From Catellatospora vulcania (GTDB lineage: Bacteria > Actinomycetota > Actinomycetes > Mycobacteriales > Micromonosporaceae): 64,000 nucleotides of DNA. The notes under the pieces are model-generated. The model saw only the letters and a program-made list of their open reading frames with translations, had not been told where the DNA came from and made no database searches. Position 1 is the stretch's first letter; each line of letters begins with the position of its first letter. The position numbers were made by a program, and so were the translations under genes. Positions 51,733 to 59,690 of the stretch are shown piece by piece. The DNA lies in the NCBI RefSeq assembly GCF_009720385.1, contig NZ_WARX01000037.1, positions 26,170 to 90,169 on the forward strand. The letters are read 5' to 3'.

Positions 51733-52710
51733 TCACTGCCCGGCGATCCGGTGTGGCTCGTACGGTTTCTCCAGCGCGGCGACCTCGTCCGCGCTCAGCG
51801 TGAGCTCCAATGCCGCCACCGCGTCCTCCAGGTGCTGCGGTTTCGTCGCGCCGACGATCGGGGCGACCACGCCCGGCCGGCTCGCCACCCAGGCCAGCGC
51901 GACCTGTGCCCGGGGCACCCCGCGCTCGCGGGCGATCCGGGCGACCTCGGCGATGACCGCCTGGTCGGCCGCCTCGGTCGAGGCGTACAGGCCCTCGCCG
52001 AAGGCGTCGTCCTTGGTGCGGGCGGTGACCGTGTCGGGGTCGCGGGTCAGCCGGCCGCGGGCCAGCGGGCTCCACGGGATCACCCCGATGCCCTCGTCGA
52101 GGCACAGCGGCAGCATCTCCCGCTCCTCCTCGCGGTAGATCAGGTTGTAGTGGTTCTGCATGGTGGCGAACCTGGTCCAGCCGTGCGCGTCGGCGGTGTG
52201 CAGGGCCTTGGCGAACTGCCAGGCGTACATCGAGGACGCGCCGAGGTAGCGCGCCTTGCCCGCCTTGACCACGTCGTGCAGCGCCTCCAGGGTCTCCTCC
52301 AGCGGCGTCGCCGGGTCGTACCGGTGGATCTGGTACAGGTCGACGTAGTCGGTGCCCAGGCGGCGCAGGCTGTGGTCGATCTCGGTCATGATCGCTTTGC
52401 GGGACAGGCCGCGGCCGTTCGGGCCCTCGCGCATCGGACCCCACACCTTGGTGGCGATGACGACCTCGTCGCGGTCGGCGAAGTCGCGCAGCGCCCGGCC
52501 CAGGATCTCTTCGCTGCTGCCCAGCGAGTACACGTTGGCGGTGTCGAAGAAGTTGACCCCGAGTTCCAGCGCCCGCTTGATGAACGGGCGGGACTCGTCC
52601 TCGGGCAGCGTCCAGGTGTGGCTGCCCAGGCCCGGTTCGCCGTAGCTCATGCAGCCCAGGCTGAGGCGCGACACGTCCAGGCCGGTGCGGCCCAGCTTCA
52701 CGTATTCCAT
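51733..52710 (-). CDS. Aldo/keto reductase
   Basis: A 325-residue NADPH-dependent oxidoreductase of the AKR11/YajO-like class. It starts MEYVKLGRTGLDVSRLSLGC; catalytic residues are in FFDTANVYSLGSSEEILGRA (Asp, Tyr) and VVIATKVWGP (Lys), with YVDLYQIHRYD supplying His. The coenzyme-binding end reads PIVGATKPQHLEDAVAALEL. It follows aroA with a 13-bp gap on the same strand, so it is probably co-transcribed, although a shikimate role is not implied. Confidence 0.9.
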   Translation of the reverse strand: MEYVKLGRTGLDVSRLSLGCMSYGEPGLGSHTWTLPEDESRPFIKRALELGVNFFDTANVYSLGSSEEILGRALRDFADRDEVVIATKVWGPMREGPNGRGLSRKAIMTEIDHSLRRLGTDYVDLYQIHRYDPATPLEETLEALHDVVKAGKARYLGASSMYAWQFAKALHTADAHGWTRFATMQNHYNLIYREEEREMLPLCLDEGIGVIPWSPLARGRLTRDPDTVTARTKDDAFGEGLYASTEAADQAVIAEVARIARERGVPRAQVALAWVASRPGVVAPIVGATKPQHLEDAVAALELTLSADEVAALEKPYEPHRIAGQ

Positions 52711-52723
52711 ACCGTTTGATCCT

Positions 52724-54004
52724 TCACGCTCGGGCGGTGACCCGCGACAGGTCCGCGAAGAAACCCGGGTAGGTCTTCGCCACGCACCGCGGGTTGTCGA
52801 TCTCGATGCCGGGCGAGCGCAGGCTGAGCAGCGACAGGCTCATCGCCATGCGGTGGTCGCCGTACGTGTCGAAGCGCGTCGGGGCCGGTCGGCCCGGCCG
52901 GATGGTGAAGCCGTCGTCGTGCTCGGTCGCGTCGATGCCGGCCCGGCGCAGCTCGGTGACGACCGCGGCCAGCCGGTCGGTCTCCTTCTCGCGGATGAAG
53001 CCGATGCCGCGCACCCGGGTCGGGCCGTCGGCGTGCACCGCCACCGCGGCCAGGGTCTGCGCGGTGTCGGAGATGTCGGCCATGTCGACGTCGACGCCGC
53101 GCAGCGTGCCCCCGCCGGACACGGTGATGCCGTCGGCGTTCCGCGACACCCGGGCGCCCATGCGCTCCAGCACGTCGGCGAAGCGCACGTCGCCCTGCAG
53201 GCTGCCCGCGCCCAGCCCGGCCACGGTGATCCGCCCGCCGGTGATCGCGGCCGCGGCCAGGAAGTACGAGGCGGCGCTCGCGTCGGGCTCGATCGCGTAC
53301 TCCGTCGCCCGGTAGCGGCCCGGGGCGACACCCAGCCCGTCGGCGGACACCCCGAACGCGGTCATCACCGCGGCGGTCATGGTCACGTACGGCACCGACA
53401 CCAGCGGCGAGGTCAGCTCCACGGCCAGCCCGTCACGCATCAGCGGACCTGCCATCAGCAGTCCGGACAGGAACTGGCTGGACAGGTGCCCCGGCAGCGG
53501 GATCCGGCCGCCGTGCACCGGGCCGGTGACGGCCAGCGGCAGGCGGCCCGCCTCGGCGGGCTCCTCGACCCGCGCGCCGAGCCCGCGCAGCGCCTCGACC
53601 AGCGGCCCGAACGGGCGGGCGCGCAGCTGGGCGTCGCCGTCGAGCACGCCCCGGGCCGGGCGCAGCGCCAGCGCGGGCAGCAGGAACCGGGACGTGGTCC
53701 CGGACTGGTTGGCGTGCACCGACACCGGCGCGGTCGCGGCACGCGGGTCGGTGCCGCGCACCGTCACCGTGGCGGCGGCCTCGTCCGCGCTGACCTGCGC
53801 GCCCAGCGCGGCGATCGCGCCCAGCATGGCCCGGGTGTCGTCGGCGAACAGCACCCCGGTCAGCGTGCTCGTCCCGTCGGCGAGCGCCGCGCACAGCAGC
53901 GCCCGGTTGGTGATGCTCTTGGACCCGGGCAGCAACACCGTCGTGTCCGGCGGCTGCCCCACCGGCGACAGCGCGATCACGGACGGCAGCAAGTTCTCAG
54001 ACAC
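52724..54004 (-). CDS. aroA: 3-phosphoshikimate 1-carboxyvinyltransferase (EPSP synthase)
   Basis: A 426-residue enzyme joining shikimate-3-phosphate and PEP in aromatic amino-acid synthesis. Substrate-binding motifs are LLPGSKSITNRALLCAALAD near residue 26, LDGDAQLRARP, and FIREKETDRLAAVVTELRRA (RIKETDR-like with Glu for Ile). The Asp base lies in DMADISDTAQTLAAVAVHAD. GTG 54004 is chosen because CATACT lies 7 nt upstream and the length then matches the family. Confidence 0.94.
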   Translation of the reverse strand: MSENLLPSVIALSPVGQPPDTTVLLPGSKSITNRALLCAALADGTSTLTGVLFADDTRAMLGAIAALGAQVSADEAAATVTVRGTDPRAATAPVSVHANQSGTTSRFLLPALALRPARGVLDGDAQLRARPFGPLVEALRGLGARVEEPAEAGRLPLAVTGPVHGGRIPLPGHLSSQFLSGLLMAGPLMRDGLAVELTSPLVSVPYVTMTAAVMTAFGVSADGLGVAPGRYRATEYAIEPDASAASYFLAAAAITGGRITVAGLGAGSLQGDVRFADVLERMGARVSRNADGITVSGGGTLRGVDVDMADISDTAQTLAAVAVHADGPTRVRGIGFIREKETDRLAAVVTELRRAGIDATEHDDGFTIRPGRPAPTRFDTYGDHRMAMSLSLLSLRSPGIEIDNPRCVAKTYPGFFADLSRVTARA

Positions 54005-54078
54005 GGCCGCCAGTATGCGCCGCCCCCACCCCCCACCATCCCCCATGACCACGCTCTGAGATCACCCCGCCCATGATC

Positions 54079-54155
54079 GCGACGATCTTGCGCGAACTGT
54101 TGCCCTTTTGTGGCTTTCGAGCGTGTCATGCCCACAGTCCACGCAAGATCGTCGC
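54079..54155. repeat. 14-bp inverted repeat with long loop
   Basis: GCGACGATCTTGCG (54079-54092) and CGCAAGATCGTCGC (54142-54155) pair exactly. The 49-nt loop contains a small TGTGG/CCACA stem. It lies after the stop of the serine hydrolase gene (minus strand), a possible terminator, and upstream of aroA. The rest of 54005-54174 is not coding. Confidence 0.7.
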
Positions 54156-54174
54156 CCCGAGGGCGGACTCGCGG

Positions 54175-55323
54175 TCAGCGGTCCGGGTAGAGGATTTTGG
54201 CGAGTTCGCCGAACAGGGGGGTGGCGTGGTCGGTGTCCAGGGAGGAGCGGTTGACCTCGACGACGATGACGGCGCCGGTTTCCGGGAGGTAGAACATGGC
54301 CGTGTTGTAGCCGAGGATGGTGCCGTTGTGGCCGAGCCAGCCGCCCCAGTCGGCGATGCCGAGCCCGTACGAGACGTCGGCGCCCTCGGCCAGCGGGACC
54401 GTCTGCAGGCGCTCGTGCTGGAGGTGCTCGCTGATCAGGGCTCCGTGAGCCAGTTCGGCGGCCCAGACGCGCAGGTCGCTCAGGTTGGAGACCATCGCCC
54501 CGGCGGCCCCTGCGTAGCCGGGGTTGGAGTACGTGACGTCGCGCAGGGCTTCGGCGTCACCCGGGTCGGGGGTCTCGTCGTAGCCGCGCGCGTACGGCGG
54601 CTCCAGGGCGGGTGTGGTCGGGTAGCCGGTCGAGTCCAGCCCGAGCTTGGCGACGATCTCGTCCTCGATCAGGTCGCCGATCTCGCGGCCGGTGACCCGC
54701 TCGACGATCGTCTCCAGCAGGATGTAGTTGGTGTTGGAGTAGTGGAAGCCCTTGCCCGGCGGGAAGTACGGCTCGTGGTCGCGGGCGATGTCGAGGGCGT
54801 CGCGCGGGCCGAAGGAGCCCGCCGGGTCCGCCTGGTAGCGCTTGCGGAACTCGGGATCCTCGGTGTAGTCGTAGACGCCCGCGGTCATGTTCAGCAGCTG
54901 GCGGATCGTGATCGCGTTGCCGTCGGGCCAGTCGACGTACCGGCTCAGCGGCTCGTCGAGGCCGATCAGCCCGCGGTCGACCAGCTGCAGCACGACGGTC
55001 CCGGTGAAGGTCTTGGTGATGCTGCCGATACGGAACCGGTCGGCGGCGTTCATCGCCCGGCCCGTCTCCTGATCGGACACGCCGATCACGCAGATCCAGG
55101 TGCCGCGGCCGGGGACGAACACGCCGGTGGTGATGCCGGGGGCCTTCGCGTCGGCGCGGGTCTTGTCGACGGCGGCGCGCATCCGGTCGCGTTCGTCGGA
55201 GGTGAACCCGAATGCCGCCTGGGGGCAGCCGTCCGGGCCCGCCGCGCGGGCCGGGAACAACCCGATGGTCAGGGTCAGCACGGCCGCAGCGGCCAGCGCC
55301 GCCACCATGTGCCAGGTCTTCAC
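54175..55323 (-). CDS. Secreted serine hydrolase, class C beta-lactamase/DD-peptidase fold
   Basis: A 382-residue exported protein. The signal peptide (MVAALAAAAVLTLTIGLFPA) ends near residue 28. The catalytic SxxK is in RIGSITKTFTGTVVLQLVD, the YxN motif is FHYSNTNYILLETIV, and the third box is GWLGHNGTILGYNTAMFY (HNG in place of KTG). Two Cys near residues 33 and 78 could form a disulfide. Substrate is open: D-Ala peptides, esters or lactams. GTG 55323 is preceded by GGGGGAACGG. Confidence 0.9.
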   Translation of the reverse strand: MKTWHMVAALAAAAVLTLTIGLFPARAAGPDGCPQAAFGFTSDERDRMRAAVDKTRADAKAPGITTGVFVPGRGTWICVIGVSDQETGRAMNAADRFRIGSITKTFTGTVVLQLVDRGLIGLDEPLSRYVDWPDGNAITIRQLLNMTAGVYDYTEDPEFRKRYQADPAGSFGPRDALDIARDHEPYFPPGKGFHYSNTNYILLETIVERVTGREIGDLIEDEIVAKLGLDSTGYPTTPALEPPYARGYDETPDPGDAEALRDVTYSNPGYAGAAGAMVSNLSDLRVWAAELAHGALISEHLQHERLQTVPLAEGADVSYGLGIADWGGWLGHNGTILGYNTAMFYLPETGAVIVVEVNRSSLDTDHATPLFGELAKILYPDR

Positions 55324-55454
55324 ACCCGTTCCCCCGTCCTGTTCGGGGCGCAGCCCGTCCGGGGCACAGCTGTCGGGCTCAGTTTACCGGCGACGTATCC
55401 CTAACATGGACAAAACGCCAGAGCGTGTACCCGACTCGGCGTCGCTCGGGCCGG

Positions 55455-56087
55455 TCAGCGCGGCGCACGTCCCCGCGCCGCGTCGAGCAGCAGCACGACG
55501 AGCCCGGCCAGCGCGTCGGCGGTGGGCGCGGCCGGGCGCAGCGGCAGCACGATGTGGCTCACCACCAGGCGGATGACGGTCTCGGCGGCGAACGCCAGCT
55601 CGTCGGGCTCGACCGCGGGCGCGAACGCGGCCGCCCACTCCAGCAGCGGCACCGCCGCGGCCGCCAGGACCACGTCGGACCGGGTGGTCAGGTATGGCAG
55701 CAGCGGGTCCGCGCCGCCACGGGAGGCGGTCAGGATGACGTGGACCAGCGGGTTTGCGGCGGCCTCGTCCAGGGCGAACCGCACCGCCGCGGTGACCGCG
55801 GCCCGTACGTGCGGCCCGTGCGCGAACATGACCGCGCGCACCCCCGCCGTGAACAGCGCGATCTCCGCGTCGGCCAGTGCGTCGGCCAGCCCGGCGCGGC
55901 CGCCGAATTCGTTGTAGACGGTCTGCCGGCTCACCCCGGCCCGCTCGGCGACCGCCGCCATGCGCACCTCGGCCCAGCCTCGGGTGATGGTCAGCTCGCG
56001 GGCGGCGGCCACGATCGTGGCCCGGGTGGTGTCGCGGTCCGGCCGGACCGGCGGGGCGAGTCCGGAGATCGGGGAGCGGGTCGGCAT
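55455..56087 (-). CDS. TetR-family regulator divergent from alkB
   Basis: A 210-residue repressor-like protein. The HTH lies at residues 22-68 (ATIVAAARELTITRGWAEVR, and AGVSRQTVYNEFGGRAGLAD). The C-terminal ligand domain is helical and Ala-rich. ATG 56087 lies 6 nt behind TAAAGT, so it is leaderless. The arrangement with alkB and a palindrome between the genes suggests control of alkane or fatty-alkyl oxidation. Confidence 0.9.
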   Translation of the reverse strand: MPTRSPISGLAPPVRPDRDTTRATIVAAARELTITRGWAEVRMAAVAERAGVSRQTVYNEFGGRAGLADALADAEIALFTAGVRAVMFAHGPHVRAAVTAAVRFALDEAAANPLVHVILTASRGGADPLLPYLTTRSDVVLAAAAVPLLEWAAAFAPAVEPDELAFAAETVIRLVVSHIVLPLRPAAPTADALAGLVVLLLDAARGRAPR

Positions 56088-56172
56088 CCCATGACTTTAC
56101 AAAATACTCGCGATTGTCAACATTCGATGGGAGTGGGATTCTCGCCGTACACCCCTCATCGCGGAGGCGACC
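56088..56172. promoter_or_regulatory. tetR/alkB divergent promoter region with operator
   Basis: A palindrome of the form CGAnTGTnnACAnTCG covers 56111-56126. Toward alkB, TTGTCA (56114-56119) and GATTCT (56137-56142) are 17 bp apart. Toward the regulator, TTGACA (complement of 56115-56120) and TAAAGT (complement of 56094-56099) are 15 bp apart. Both -35 boxes fall within the palindrome, so one bound dimer would shut both genes. Confidence 0.65.
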
Positions 56173-57330
56173 ATGAGCGACGCGACCTGGCGCGACCCGC
56201 GCCGCCGGCTGTGGCCCGCGGCCCTGCTCGTGCCCACGCTGCCCTTCGAGGGCCTGGCCATCGCCGCGGGCGGGCACGAGTGGGGCTGGTGGCTCGCCCC
56301 CGTCGTCGTGTTCGGACTGATCCCGCTCGTCGACCTGCTCGTCGGCGACGACCGGCAGAACCCGCCCGAGCAGGCGTTCGCCGCGCTGCAGGGCGCGCGG
56401 TACTACCGCGTGCTCACCTACCTGTACCTGCCCCTGCAGTACGCGGCGCTGGCCGCCTGCTGCGCCGTGTGGGCCCGCGGCGGGCTGAGCCCGTTCGGCG
56501 CGATCGGCCTCGTGCTCAGCGTCGGCATCGTCAACGGCATCGCCATCAACACCGCCCACGAGCTGGGGCACAAACGCGAGCGCCTGGAACGGTGGCTGTC
56601 GAAGATCGCGCTCGCGCCGACCGGGTACGGCCACTTCCACGTCGAGCACAACCGGGGGCACCACGTCCGGGTGGCCACGCCGGCGGACCCGGCCAGCGCC
56701 CGGCTGGGGGAGAGCTTCTGGGCCTTCCTGCCGCGTACGGTGCTGGGCAGCCTGCGTTCGGCCTGGCGGCTGGAGACCGCGCGGTTCCGGTTGCGCGGGC
56801 GTACCCCGTGGACCTGGCGCAACGACGTGCTCAACGCGTGGGTCATGACGGTCGTGCTGTTCGCCGCGCTGACCGCCTGGTTCGGCCCGGTGGTGCTGCC
56901 GCTGCTGGCCGTGCAGGCCGTGGTCGGCTTCGCGCTGCTGGAGGTGGTGAACTACCTGGAGCACTACGGGCTGGCCCGGCAGCAGCTCGGCACCGGCCGC
57001 TACGACAAGGTCGACGCGCGGCACAGCTGGAACAGCGACCGGATCGTCACCAACGTCTTCCTGTTCCAGTTGCAGCGCCACAGCGACCACCACGCCCACC
57101 CGCTGCGCCGCTACCAGGTGCTGCGCAGCTTCGACAGCTCGCCGCAGCTGCCCGCCGGATACGCCACGATGATCGTGGTGGCGCTGTTCCCGCCGCTGTG
57201 GCGGCACGTCATGGACCGGCGCGTGCTCGCCCACTACGACCAGGACCTCAGCGCGGCGAACGTGCACCCGCCCGCGCTGGCCCGGCTGCGCGCGCGGTAT
57301 CCGCTGCCCGCGCCGGGTGCGGCGGCGTGA
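56173..57330 (+). CDS. alkB: Alkane 1-monooxygenase (AlkB-like di-iron membrane hydroxylase)
   Basis: A 385-residue membrane enzyme hydroxylating the terminal carbon of alkanes or alkyl chains. Histidine boxes are NTAHELGHKRERLE near residue 127, FHVEHNRGHHVRVATP near 155 and LQRHSDHHAHPLRRYQ near 300, plus NYLEHYGL. About six TMs are present. No rubredoxin domain or gene is adjacent, so the electron donor must be elsewhere. GGAGG precedes ATG 56173. The last 83 bp overlap the opposite-strand methyltransferase-DUF393 gene. Confidence 0.92.
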   Translation: MSDATWRDPRRRLWPAALLVPTLPFEGLAIAAGGHEWGWWLAPVVVFGLIPLVDLLVGDDRQNPPEQAFAALQGARYYRVLTYLYLPLQYAALAACCAVWARGGLSPFGAIGLVLSVGIVNGIAINTAHELGHKRERLERWLSKIALAPTGYGHFHVEHNRGHHVRVATPADPASARLGESFWAFLPRTVLGSLRSAWRLETARFRLRGRTPWTWRNDVLNAWVMTVVLFAALTAWFGPVVLPLLAVQAVVGFALLEVVNYLEHYGLARQQLGTGRYDKVDARHSWNSDRIVTNVFLFQLQRHSDHHAHPLRRYQVLRSFDSSPQLPAGYATMIVVALFPPLWRHVMDRRVLAHYDQDLSAANVHPPALARLRARYPLPAPGAAA

Positions 57331-58600
57331 TCAGCGCGTCGGTGACCAGCTGGGCGAGCTGCGCGAGCACCGGCAGGCGCACCGCCCAGGAGGCGTACGC
57401 CCAGCCCAGGTGGGTGTGCTCGAAGGCCCGCGCCACCGCGGCGACACCGCGTTCGGTGTGCCCGTCGGCGGCGGTGTAGCGGGCCCGCCACAGCACCCGC
57501 GGGTGCTCGGCCGCGGCCGCGAGGTGCAGTGCCGCGGGCCGCCGCCGCGCCAGCGCGCGCCACACCGCCGAGCACGGCCCGCAGTCCGCGTCGAGCCAGA
57601 CCGTCGCTTCGCGATGGGGGTACGCCCGCAGCCGCGGCCACCAGTCGCGCACCTCGCGCCGGTACGCCCGCCAGTCCGCGCCGAAGCGCCGGGCCAGGTC
57701 GTCGTGCTCGTGCGGACCGGCCAGCGCGACGCTGAACGCCACCCCGGACACGGCCGCCGCGGCCAGTGTCAGGCTGGCCGTGCCCGCCGCGAGCAGCAGC
57801 AGGAGCAGCACGGCCCCGCACTGCATCGGGTTCGCCAGGTACGCGTACGGCCCCGTGGTGACCAGCCGCCGCGGCGGGTCCCACGGATACGGCGTGCCCC
57901 CGCCGCGTATCGCGAACTCCCGCATCGCCGCCAGGGCCGGCACCGCCGCCAGCGCGAACGCCTGCACCAGCAGCGAGAGCGCCCACCCGGGCAGGGCCTG
58001 CAGCCGGGCCCACGAACCGTCGCCGTAGCTGAACGCCGCGGTGGGCAGCAGCCACAGCACCAGCCCGGTGAAAGTGACCAGCTGCAGCACCGCCCGCGCG
58101 CCGAGCCGCTGCTCCCGGGCCGTCCACCGGCCCAGCAGGATCGTCGGCAGCGCCACGGTCACGACGCCGAGCACTTCCCCGGCGATCCAGTGCGGACCCA
58201 GCTCGACCAGCGGCGACAGCATCGGCATCGTGGCCAGGTCCAGCCAGAGCAGCACCCCGACCGCGACCGGCGCCGGCACGAACCGGTGCAGCAGCACGGG
58301 CACCGGACCCCACAGCACCGCCCAGCCCAGCCACAGGTCCACCGGCACGCCCCGGAACGCCCCCGCCACCTCGGCGTACGTCCACCAGCCCGCGACGGCG
58401 GCGACCTCGTTGAGCGCGGCCACACCGACGGCGGCCGCGATGAACGCCAGCAGTGCCGCCCCGCGCTCGCGCCTCACGTTGGCCGAACCGCGTCCGGCGA
58501 ACCCGGCCGCCAGCACGGCGACCACCGGCAGCAGCAGGCAGGCGTGCCGGGCGAGGGTGAGCGCCGCGGCGTCCGTCAGCGAGATCCCGCCGGGGGTCAC
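57248..58600 (-). CDS. Polytopic membrane protein fused to ICMT-type methyltransferase and DUF393 (DCC) domain
   Basis: A 450-residue fusion. Residues 10-190 form about six TMs of unknown type. Residues 200-350 resemble isoprenylcysteine/phospholipid methyltransferases: TTGPYAYLANPMQCGAVLLL, then PHEHDDLARRFGADWRAYRR. From residue 357 a DUF393 part begins ATVWLDADCGPCSAVWRALA, the DxxCxxC thiol motif. The start GTG overlaps the previous stop (GTGA). The C-terminus runs 83 bp into the alkB 3' end on the other strand. It may act on lipids or prenylated substrates; this is inference. Confidence 0.8.
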   Translation of the reverse strand: MTPGGISLTDAAALTLARHACLLLPVVAVLAAGFAGRGSANVRRERGAALLAFIAAAVGVAALNEVAAVAGWWTYAEVAGAFRGVPVDLWLGWAVLWGPVPVLLHRFVPAPVAVGVLLWLDLATMPMLSPLVELGPHWIAGEVLGVVTVALPTILLGRWTAREQRLGARAVLQLVTFTGLVLWLLPTAAFSYGDGSWARLQALPGWALSLLVQAFALAAVPALAAMREFAIRGGGTPYPWDPPRRLVTTGPYAYLANPMQCGAVLLLLLLAAGTASLTLAAAAVSGVAFSVALAGPHEHDDLARRFGADWRAYRREVRDWWPRLRAYPHREATVWLDADCGPCSAVWRALARRRPAALHLAAAAEHPRVLWRARYTAADGHTERGVAAVARAFEHTHLGWAYASWAVRLPVLAQLAQLVTDALITPPHPARAADTARAAGPARAGARSPR

Positions 58601-59505
58601 CGCAGGGCCAGCATGTCGAGCAGGTGTGCGCCGCCCTCGTGCATCAGCCCTTCCTGGATCGGGCCGAAGTACCAGAACGGGTCCAGCCGCCGTTCGTAGC
58701 CCAGGTGCAGCCGCACCTCGGTGTGCCGGTCGTCGACCTGCTGCCAGCTGATGGTCGCGTCGTTCCAGGTGAACCAGCGCGCGTTGATGGTGGTGTCGGT
58801 GACGAACCCGAACCGCACCTGCCGCGCCGAGCGGCCGGTGACCTCGGTGACGATGTGCCCGCCGGGTCCGTGCGCTGAGCCGTGGTAGCCGAACATCCAC
58901 CGGTCGCCGAGCTCCAGGCCGTCGCCCTCGACCTGCTGCGGCACCGGCATGCCCAGTGCCTTGAGCACCGGCGAGCGCAGTGTCGCGGCGTGCGGCCCGG
59001 CGGCCAGCGTCGCGGCGACCTCGTCGACGGTCATCGGCAGCACCCGGACCACCTCCACCGCCTGGTCCGGATTGACCCGCAGGTCGCCGGTCAGGCCCTC
59101 GCCACTGCTGAGCAGCAGCAGGGGCAGCACGAACGCGTACGCCCGGAATCGTCTGCGGATGGCGAGCACGACCCAGGTGACGAGCCAGCCGGTCACATAG
59201 AGCAGCGGGGCGGCCAGCACCACGCAGATGAAGCCCTCGTGCCACATCACCGCGGTGGCCAGCAGGCCCAGCGTGATCGCCTGGGTGACCCGGCCGTACG
59301 CGGAATTCGTCGGCGTGTTGGCCACCGCTATCGCCAGCAGGGTGGGCACGCCGACGAACAGCAGCGCGCTGTCGCCCCTGCCGGTGACCACCATGGCGGT
59401 GTATACGGCGGCTCCGATCAGTCCGATCACCGCCGCGAGCATCCAGCGCGCCCGCCACTGCCCGCGCGGCTGCGGCCGGTCGTCGTCCTCGCCGGGAAGC
59501 ACCAT
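58597..59505 (-). CDS. Membrane protein with C-terminal SRPBCC-like domain
   Basis: A 302-residue protein. Four TMs occupy residues 20-130 (WMLAAVIGLIGAAVYTAMVV, ALLFVGVPTLLAIAVA, ITLGLLATAVMWHEGFICVV, YAFVLPLLLLS). The second half resembles a START/SRPBCC polyketide-cyclase fold (LELGDRWMFGYHGSAHGPGG, and ISWQQVDDRHTEVRLHLGYE). AAAGGAG precedes ATG 59505. It forms an operon with the methyltransferase fusion. A lipid-binding role is plausible but unproven. Confidence 0.7.
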   Translation of the reverse strand: MVLPGEDDDRPQPRGQWRARWMLAAVIGLIGAAVYTAMVVTGRGDSALLFVGVPTLLAIAVANTPTNSAYGRVTQAITLGLLATAVMWHEGFICVVLAAPLLYVTGWLVTWVVLAIRRRFRAYAFVLPLLLLSSGEGLTGDLRVNPDQAVEVVRVLPMTVDEVAATLAAGPHAATLRSPVLKALGMPVPQQVEGDGLELGDRWMFGYHGSAHGPGGHIVTEVTGRSARQVRFGFVTDTTINARWFTWNDATISWQQVDDRHTEVRLHLGYERRLDPFWYFGPIQEGLMHEGGAHLLDMLALR

Positions 59506-59518
59506 GTCAGACCACTCC

Positions 59519-59578
59519 TTTAAGCGTTCGCTCAAACTCAGCTCCGGGCAGCGTAGCGTCATTTGAGCGATCGCTCAA
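59519..59578 (-). promoter_or_regulatory. Two TetR-type palindromes upstream of the membrane-SRPBCC operon
   Basis: TTGAGCGATCGCTCAA (59563-59578) is a perfect palindrome. TTTAAGCGTTCGCTCAAA (59519-59536) is a near copy with the same GAGCG core. Centres are 43 bp apart, about four helical turns. Such twin sites imply cooperative repression, but no TetR gene is adjacent in this window. Confidence 0.65.
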
Positions 59579-59649
59579 CCTGTCTGTGATGGACACCGCG
59601 CGGCAGTCGCGGGCGAATTCGTGCCGTCACGGCATAGTTGCGTGCCGTG

Positions 59650-59669
59650 TAATTTTGCGCACTGCGCAA
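59650..59669 (+). promoter_or_regulatory. Promoter-operator of the DHA2 exporter
   Basis: TAATTT (59650-59655) may be the -10. TTGCGCA and TGCGCAA flank one base at 59655-59669, a MarR- or TetR-like site. A further half-site word (TTGTGCG) follows at 59672. The leader to ATG 59691 is short. Confidence 0.5.
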
Positions 59670-59690
59670 GATTGTGCGAGGCTCCCTCGC

